DNA from: Paenibacillus sp. JCM 10914
GTDB lineage: Bacteria; Bacillota; Bacilli; Paenibacillales; Paenibacillaceae
DNA: 64,000 bases
Direction of reading: 5' to 3'
Assembly: GCF_001315105.1 (NCBI RefSeq)
Contig: NZ_BAZR01000028.1
Location: 1 to 64,000, forward strand
The notes under the pieces were generated by a model that saw only the letters and a program-made list of their open reading frames with translations, did no database searches and was not told where the DNA came from. The translations under genes were made by a program, and so were the position numbers. Within the stretch, counting starts at the first letter, position 1. Every line of letters starts with the position of its first letter. Shown in pieces: positions 59,717 through 64,000 of this stretch.

Positions 59717-60823
59717 ATGAATTCATCTTCGATTTCTCTGTTAGCGTCAGGCAATTCACTTGGTGCATATGTTCCAGCCATGCACTTGCATACGTACCTG
59801 CAAGAAAGGGGCGTTCGTGCAGAGGTTCATGTACTGGAGAATCTGTATCACGAAGAAGTTCGGCGCAAGATCCGCTCTACCAAACAAGCATTTCATGCCG
59901 ATTTTGCCGTTGCTCTGATGGGCCATAAGCTGGCCAAGCCTGTTGACTCCTCTCTGGATGAGGAGGAAGTTCAGCGATTGTTAGACGCCTGGGAGCGTGA
60001 AGGTGTCTCCCGATTTGCCGTGTTTACCGGCTTTTGGCTGCCTATTCTGGAGCGGTATAAGACCATGGCCCGCAACCCACTGGACATTCGTCTGATCCGG
60101 TTGGATGCGTGGGATTCGCCGTCGTTTAAGGTACACAAGAACTTATATCCTGGCTACCACAACGACTGGTTCTATGAGCCTTCGCAGTTGTCCCCGATGA
60201 GCTACATTGCATCGAACGAGACGGAGCCTCTGCCATACGCGCAACGTGAAGGAGGCATTCTGGTCCATGGCGGTGGCTGGGGAATCGGTACGTATGCCAG
60301 CACCATCTCAGAGCTGCAGCATCGTGGTTATCGTCTGGATGTGATCGTCTATGATCCTTCCGAGGTGGAGGAAGATGACGGAGTTACGCGATACTTCGGA
60401 ACGGAAGCAACCTGGGAGCCGTGGAATCGGGATGCGCAGGGGCGGCATACGTTCCCGCCAATGATTCGTTATGTGCGTAAGGACAACGTTCTTCGGGAGA
60501 TCCCGCTCAGGGATTACTCCTCTTACACGGACCTGATGCGCAACTGCGCTGCGGTGATCAGCAAGCCGGGAGGAGCGACGCTGAATGACTCGCTGGCCTA
60601 CGGAATCCCTTTTGTCATGTTGGAGCCGTTCGGCGAGCATGAGCATCACAATTCAATCTATTGGGAAGCTTGTGGTTTCGGAATCCGGTTCGCGGAATGG
60701 AAAGCGCGGGATTTCTCGGTACATCATCTTGAGGGAATGCACAGATGTTCGCTGGAGCAGCGTTCACAAATCAACCATTATGGGAGGAACACTTATGCAG
60801 CCGAAAACAGCCGTCACGTTTGA
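59717..60823 (+). CDS. GT-B (MurG/UGT-like) glycosyltransferase
   Basis: A 368-residue protein. The N-terminus SISLLASGNSLGAYVPAMHLHTYLQERGVRAEVHVLENL is the acceptor-side Rossmann start of GT28/GT1 enzymes. The donor domain has GGILVHGGGWGIGTYAS and the classic nucleotide-sugar signature ISKPGGATLNDSLAYGIPFVMLEPFGEHEHHNSIYWEACGFGI. It probably attaches a sugar to the product made by the neighbouring enzymes. ctcggaggctgcgc before ATG 59717; its last 29 nt overlap the radical SAM gene. Confidence 0.8.
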   Translation: MNSSSISLLASGNSLGAYVPAMHLHTYLQERGVRAEVHVLENLYHEEVRRKIRSTKQAFHADFAVALMGHKLAKPVDSSLDEEEVQRLLDAWEREGVSRFAVFTGFWLPILERYKTMARNPLDIRLIRLDAWDSPSFKVHKNLYPGYHNDWFYEPSQLSPMSYIASNETEPLPYAQREGGILVHGGGWGIGTYASTISELQHRGYRLDVIVYDPSEVEEDDGVTRYFGTEATWEPWNRDAQGRHTFPPMIRYVRKDNVLREIPLRDYSSYTDLMRNCAAVISKPGGATLNDSLAYGIPFVMLEPFGEHEHHNSIYWEACGFGIRFAEWKARDFSVHHLEGMHRCSLEQRSQINHYGRNTYAAENSRHV

Positions 60824-61970
60824 CCAACTGACTTTTCAAAATATGAAACGAACCTTGGTACCACTCGCGGAAACGGGCAGGAAGCTACGGGAGGACCCGA
60901 CTTATGCCGCCCCCGTGCCTTATGAGATCGGGATCAAGCTGAATAACGGCTGTAACCTGCGGTGCAAGCATTGTTTCGAATGGAATCCGGACGGCTTCCA
61001 CCACGGCTTTGCGAAGGAAGTAAAGAAGGACGAGATTGACATTCCTGTCGTGGAGAAGCTGTTAGCCGAGACGATAGAGCGTAAATCACGCGTATTCCTG
61101 TGGGGCGGGGAGCCGCTGTTCTACTCCAAGTTCGATGAACTGGCGGAGCTGCTCGCCAAGGAAGACCGATACACAACCATTTGTACTAATGCCATTCTCA
61201 TTGAGCAGAAGCTCGATTCCATTCTGAAAATGTCGGAGAATCTGGTCATGTTGGTGAGCCTGGAAGGTTTCGAGAAGGAGAATGACGCGATCCGAGGCAA
61301 GGGCACATTCAAAAAAGTCATTCATGCGATACAACTGCTGCTGGAACTGCAACAGCAAGGTCTATACAAGGGCAAAGTGTCCGTTGCCTTGACCGTTAAT
61401 GACCAGATGGTTGGTCAGCTTTACAGCTTCATGGAATTCTTCGAAGAGATGGGCGTAGATTCCGTCTATTTCTGCTTTCCGTGGTACATTCCTTCCGAAA
61501 CGGCGCAAAAAATGGACACTTACTTTGACGCTCATTTCCCGCACCTAGCCTCTCGCTTTGCGGACAATCACAAGAACAGCTGGCATTCCTTTACGTTCCA
61601 CATCTCACCGGATCATTTCGACACGTTGATCGAGGAGCTGAAGCGAGTCAACGATCGCGTGTGGAATGTACGCATTCGTTATCAGCCGGCATTGGAGCCA
61701 GAAGAGGTGGAAGGTTTCATCCGGGGCAGCGAGAAACCGGCCATGAAGCGGACGAAGTGTTTCTCCATCTCAAATCGAATGGATGTCATGCCGGACGGCA
61801 AGGTGAATCCATGCAAGTTCTTCCCGGAATTCAGTGTCGGCAATCTGTACGAAGATAGTGTGGCGGACATATTTCACGGTGAGGATCTGCGTAAACAGCG
61901 CGAGGTACTGGCCTGCGGTCTGATGCCGATATGCTCTAAATGCGTACTTTTGTATAACAATGGAGTCTAG
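60795..61970 (+). CDS. radical SAM/SPASM enzyme
   Basis: A 391-residue radical SAM protein. The cluster-binding CxxxCxxC is Cys53/Cys57/Cys60 in IKLNNGCNLRCKHCFEW, followed by VFLWGGEPLFYSKF (GGEP motif) and TICTNAILI. The C-terminus has SPASM-type cysteines (KRTKCFSI, VNPCKFFPEFSVGNLYEDSVADIF, ACGLMPICSKCVLLYN), implying one or more auxiliary Fe-S clusters. SPASM enzymes usually modify peptides (RiPPs) or carry out sugar chemistry. tgggaggaac before ATG 60795, overlapping the glycosyltransferase gene. The open frame from 60585 is only an upstream extension without a ribosome site. Confidence 0.9.
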   Translation: MQPKTAVTFDQLTFQNMKRTLVPLAETGRKLREDPTYAAPVPYEIGIKLNNGCNLRCKHCFEWNPDGFHHGFAKEVKKDEIDIPVVEKLLAETIERKSRVFLWGGEPLFYSKFDELAELLAKEDRYTTICTNAILIEQKLDSILKMSENLVMLVSLEGFEKENDAIRGKGTFKKVIHAIQLLLELQQQGLYKGKVSVALTVNDQMVGQLYSFMEFFEEMGVDSVYFCFPWYIPSETAQKMDTYFDAHFPHLASRFADNHKNSWHSFTFHISPDHFDTLIEELKRVNDRVWNVRIRYQPALEPEEVEGFIRGSEKPAMKRTKCFSISNRMDVMPDGKVNPCKFFPEFSVGNLYEDSVADIFHGEDLRKQREVLACGLMPICSKCVLLYNNGV

Positions 61971-62029
61971 CGTTCAAACATCTTACCGTCCATGAAGGGA
62001 CTACATGCAATTATACAGGAGGAGCAGGG

Positions 62030-63013
62030 ATGGACTTTATCCGTGTGCGGGAGCTGCACAAATCATTTGTGTATTACCGGAAAGAAGCAGGACTTAAACA
62101 TTCACTGAAAAATCTGTTTGCCCGCAAATCACTCCTGAAGGAAGCGGTTAAATCCGTTTCCTTCGATATTGGACCCGGCGAGTGCGTTGGATTCCTCGGC
62201 CCCAACGGGGCGGGGAAGACCACGACGCTGAAGATGTTATCAGGTATTTTGTACCCTACCAGTGGTGAGGCAAGCGTGCTCGGTTATGTGCCTTGGGAGC
62301 GCAAGAACGATTTCAAACGACAGTTCTCAATCGTCATGGGTCAGAAAAACCAGCTTTGGTGGGATCTGCCGGCCAGTGAGTCGATTTATCTGAACAAATG
62401 CATATATGATGTAGACGATGATCTCTACCGCCGCAATCTAGCCGAACTATCGGAGATGCTTGACGTACAGAAACTCCTGAACGTGCAGGTACGCCGCCTA
62501 TCGTTGGGTGAACGGATGAAAATGGAACTGATTGCCGCTCTGATTCACCGTCCGAGGCTGTTGTACTTGGACGAGCCGACGATTGGTCTCGACTTTCCTT
62601 CGCAGAAGAAGGTCAGGGAATTTCTGAAATATTATAATGAGCAGCATGGTGCAACGATTCTGCTGACGAGCCACTACATGAAGGATGTGGAGGATCTGTG
62701 CAAGCGGACGATCATCATTAATGAGGGGAGTCTTCTGTACGACGGCGATCTTCACAAGATCAACCATTTATTTGGCGAGCACAAAATTATTAGGCTGCAG
62801 TTCTCCGAGCCGGTTGCGCAGCAGCGACTGGCCCCATACGGAAAAATTGTGAGCCACGACGATTACAATGCTGTACTGGAGCTGCCGAAGTACCGGATGA
62901 AGGAAGTATCGCGCGCAGTGCTCGATTCGTTTGATATTTTGGATTGGACGATTGAGGACGTTCCGATTGAGGAGAGTATATCAAGATTGTACCGCAAGGA
63001 ATCTGTCGGATGA
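62030..63013 (+). CDS. ABC-2 type exporter ATPase
   Basis: A 327-residue ATPase: LRELHKSF-type start with a basic insert before strand 1 (YYRKEAGLKHSLKNLFARKSLLKEAVKSVSF), Walker A GPNGAGKTT, Q-loop VMGQKNQLWWDLPASESI, signature LSLGERMKMELIAALIHRP, Walker B LLYLDEPTIGLD, and a C-terminal domain after residue 235. The inserted N-terminus and the QKNQLWWDLP Q-loop are typical of ATPases that pair with PF06182 permeases. caggaggagcaggg before ATG 62030. Overlaps the permease start by 4 nt. Confidence 0.9.
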   Translation: MDFIRVRELHKSFVYYRKEAGLKHSLKNLFARKSLLKEAVKSVSFDIGPGECVGFLGPNGAGKTTTLKMLSGILYPTSGEASVLGYVPWERKNDFKRQFSIVMGQKNQLWWDLPASESIYLNKCIYDVDDDLYRRNLAELSEMLDVQKLLNVQVRRLSLGERMKMELIAALIHRPRLLYLDEPTIGLDFPSQKKVREFLKYYNEQHGATILLTSHYMKDVEDLCKRTIIINEGSLLYDGDLHKINHLFGEHKIIRLQFSEPVAQQRLAPYGKIVSHDDYNAVLELPKYRMKEVSRAVLDSFDILDWTIEDVPIEESISRLYRKESVG

Positions 63014-63819
63014 ACAGACGCAGATTGTACACGGCTGTTTTTTCGATGGGGATTCAGCACTCGATGGAATACCGGTTCCATTTCTTCCTCGGTCTGCTTG
63101 GAGCTGCGTTTCCGATCCTCGTTCAATACTTTATCTGGACAGCGGTGTACCGGCATTCCGGCGAGACGGCACTGTTCTCGTACTCGTATCATCAAATTAT
63201 TCTGTACACGATCTTGGCCGGGCTGGTGTCCAAGCTGATCGCGACCCAGTTCGAGCACCAGATCGTCGACGATATCAAGAACGGCGGACTCAACAAGTAT
63301 CTGATCAAGCCGGTCAGCTATTTCGGATATCGGCTGGTGTCTTTTCTAGGACAGAAGGCGATCTATTACGCGATTACGGCATTAGTGCTTGTAGGGATCA
63401 TTGGGTTCGCCGCTGCTGGGGGCGTGCTCAAGCTAGAGGCTGTAAGGCTGATTCTGTTCGTCGTCACGTTGTGGGGGGCGCTCTTGCTCAACTTCCTGAT
63501 CGCCTACTGCATCTGTGCAAGTGCCTTTTATTTGAATGAAATTTCGTATTTCTTTGTCATTACTAGTCTGCTCGTCAACATCCTGAGCGGTGGTATGTTT
63601 CCGTTAGAGATTTTCGGGGAGGCGATCGTGAAAGCACTGCAGTATACCCCCTTTCCGTACACCATTTATTTTCCGGTCAATGTCCTTAGTGGCAAATCGG
63701 AAGTGGGGACAATGTACACGGGCCTACTCATCCAGTGTGGGTGGATCGGGCTATTCTTCTGGCTTTCCCGACTGACATGGCGAGTCTCCATGCAGAAATA
63801 TTCGGCGGTCGGGGGGTAG
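63010..63819 (+). CDS. ABC-2 family exporter permease 1 (PF06182-like)
   Basis: A 269-residue membrane protein with six hydrophobic segments, e.g. HFFLGLLGAAFPILVQYFIWTAVY, YAITALVLVGIIGFAAAGGV and FVITSLLVNILSGGMFPLEIFG. The pattern DDIKNGGLNKYLIKPVSYFGYRL and YTPFPYTIYFPVNVLSGK is typical of the ABC-2 PF06182 family. Overlapping genes on both sides (ATGA with the ATPase; TAGTG with the second permease) show tight coupling. It is expected to export the cluster's product. Confidence 0.87.
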   Translation: MNRRRLYTAVFSMGIQHSMEYRFHFFLGLLGAAFPILVQYFIWTAVYRHSGETALFSYSYHQIILYTILAGLVSKLIATQFEHQIVDDIKNGGLNKYLIKPVSYFGYRLVSFLGQKAIYYAITALVLVGIIGFAAAGGVLKLEAVRLILFVVTLWGALLLNFLIAYCICASAFYLNEISYFFVITSLLVNILSGGMFPLEIFGEAIVKALQYTPFPYTIYFPVNVLSGKSEVGTMYTGLLIQCGWIGLFFWLSRLTWRVSMQKYSAVGG

Positions 63820-64000
63820 TGGCTATTCGTATGTTTAGGATCATGAGAAAATACGTTACCTTATACGGTATGTTCATTAAAAATTGCCTCATCGCGCAGA
63901 TGGAATTCCGGAGCAACTTTATGATGAGTCTCCTGGTGGAATCCGTCTACCTGCTCGCCAAGCTGTTATACGTGCTTGTTGTGTTTCGCACCGATCTACA
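63819..64000 (+). CDS. ABC-2 family exporter permease 2 (partial)
   Basis: GTG at 63819 overlaps the previous stop (TAGTG) and is preceded by ggggg. The frame stays open to the window edge, giving 60 residues: YVTLYGMFIKNCLIAQMEFRSNFMMSLLVESVYLLAKLLYVLVVF. The wording MEFR-NF is the usual N-terminus of the second PF06182 permease. Truncated by the window end. Confidence 0.8.
   Translation, partial: MAIRMFRIMRKYVTLYGMFIKNCLIAQMEFRSNFMMSLLVESVYLLAKLLYVLVVFRTDL

Overview
The window looks like the chromosome of a Paenibacillus-type, spore-forming Bacillota. The evidence is a GerA/GerB/GerC spore-germination operon, an S-layer-homology protein, a copper-amine-oxidase-like stalk protein, close relatives of Bacillus subtilis CsaA, TmrB, PbuE, YnzC and MntABCD, strong aGGAGG Shine-Dalgarno sites, frequent TTG starts and intrinsic terminators. 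I saw no rRNA, tRNA, CRISPR array, transposase or prophage block.

Layout. 0-8 kb: methyltransferase, CBS protein, histidine phosphatase, an intergenic TGCAGG repeat array, two tandem CNNM/CBS membrane proteins (the first frameshifted) and a large secreted stalk/PKD-like protein. 8-10.5 kb: an ECF sigma/anti-sigma pair plus a secreted paralogue of the anti-sigma sensor domain, sharing a candidate promoter motif. 10.5-16 kb: secreted GH30 glycosidase (minus strand), broken aminotransferase, adenine-riboswitch-controlled pbuE, MarR regulator. 16-20.3 kb: arylsulfotransferase-like protein with a sulfonate/nitrate-type ABC importer. 20.4-27.6 kb: L-lactate dehydrogenase, CsaA, TmrB, MntABCD-like manganese importer, GNAT. 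27.6-40.3 kb: glycosyltransferase, HD-DUF1835-DUF3658 fusion, acyl-CoA-dehydrogenase-like protein, AraC regulator, sugar-efflux MFS, phosphotransferase, two-component system with alpha/beta hydrolase, YgjP-like metallopeptidase, SLH protein. 40.4-49.5 kb: divergent HprK paralogue, DUF1992 protein, unusual secreted proteins, tandem GNAT, Lsa-type ABC-F with an attenuator-like leader, YnzC, and an ECF sigma/DUF4179 anti-sigma pair. 49.6-57.8 kb: ger operon (gerA frameshifted), cupin opposite an ECF41-like sigma, a broken PQQ-propeller protein, a phosphotransferase-like pseudokinase and a CD3324-like HTH protein.

57.9-64 kb (running off the window): the most interesting region. A promoter is followed by an acyl carrier protein, an ATP-grasp ligase, a GT-B glycosyltransferase, a radical SAM/SPASM enzyme and an ABC-2 exporter with two permeases, tightly packed on one strand. 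This looks like a small, carrier-protein-based natural product or cell-surface pathway of unrecognised type.

Five reading frames are clearly broken by at least six indels of one or two bases (CNNM, aminotransferase, alpha/beta hydrolase N-terminus, GerA, PQQ protein twice). With otherwise intact flanking sequence this suggests sequencing indels at least as much as true pseudogenes. All functions are assigned by reading motifs and from memory of families; no database search was run.
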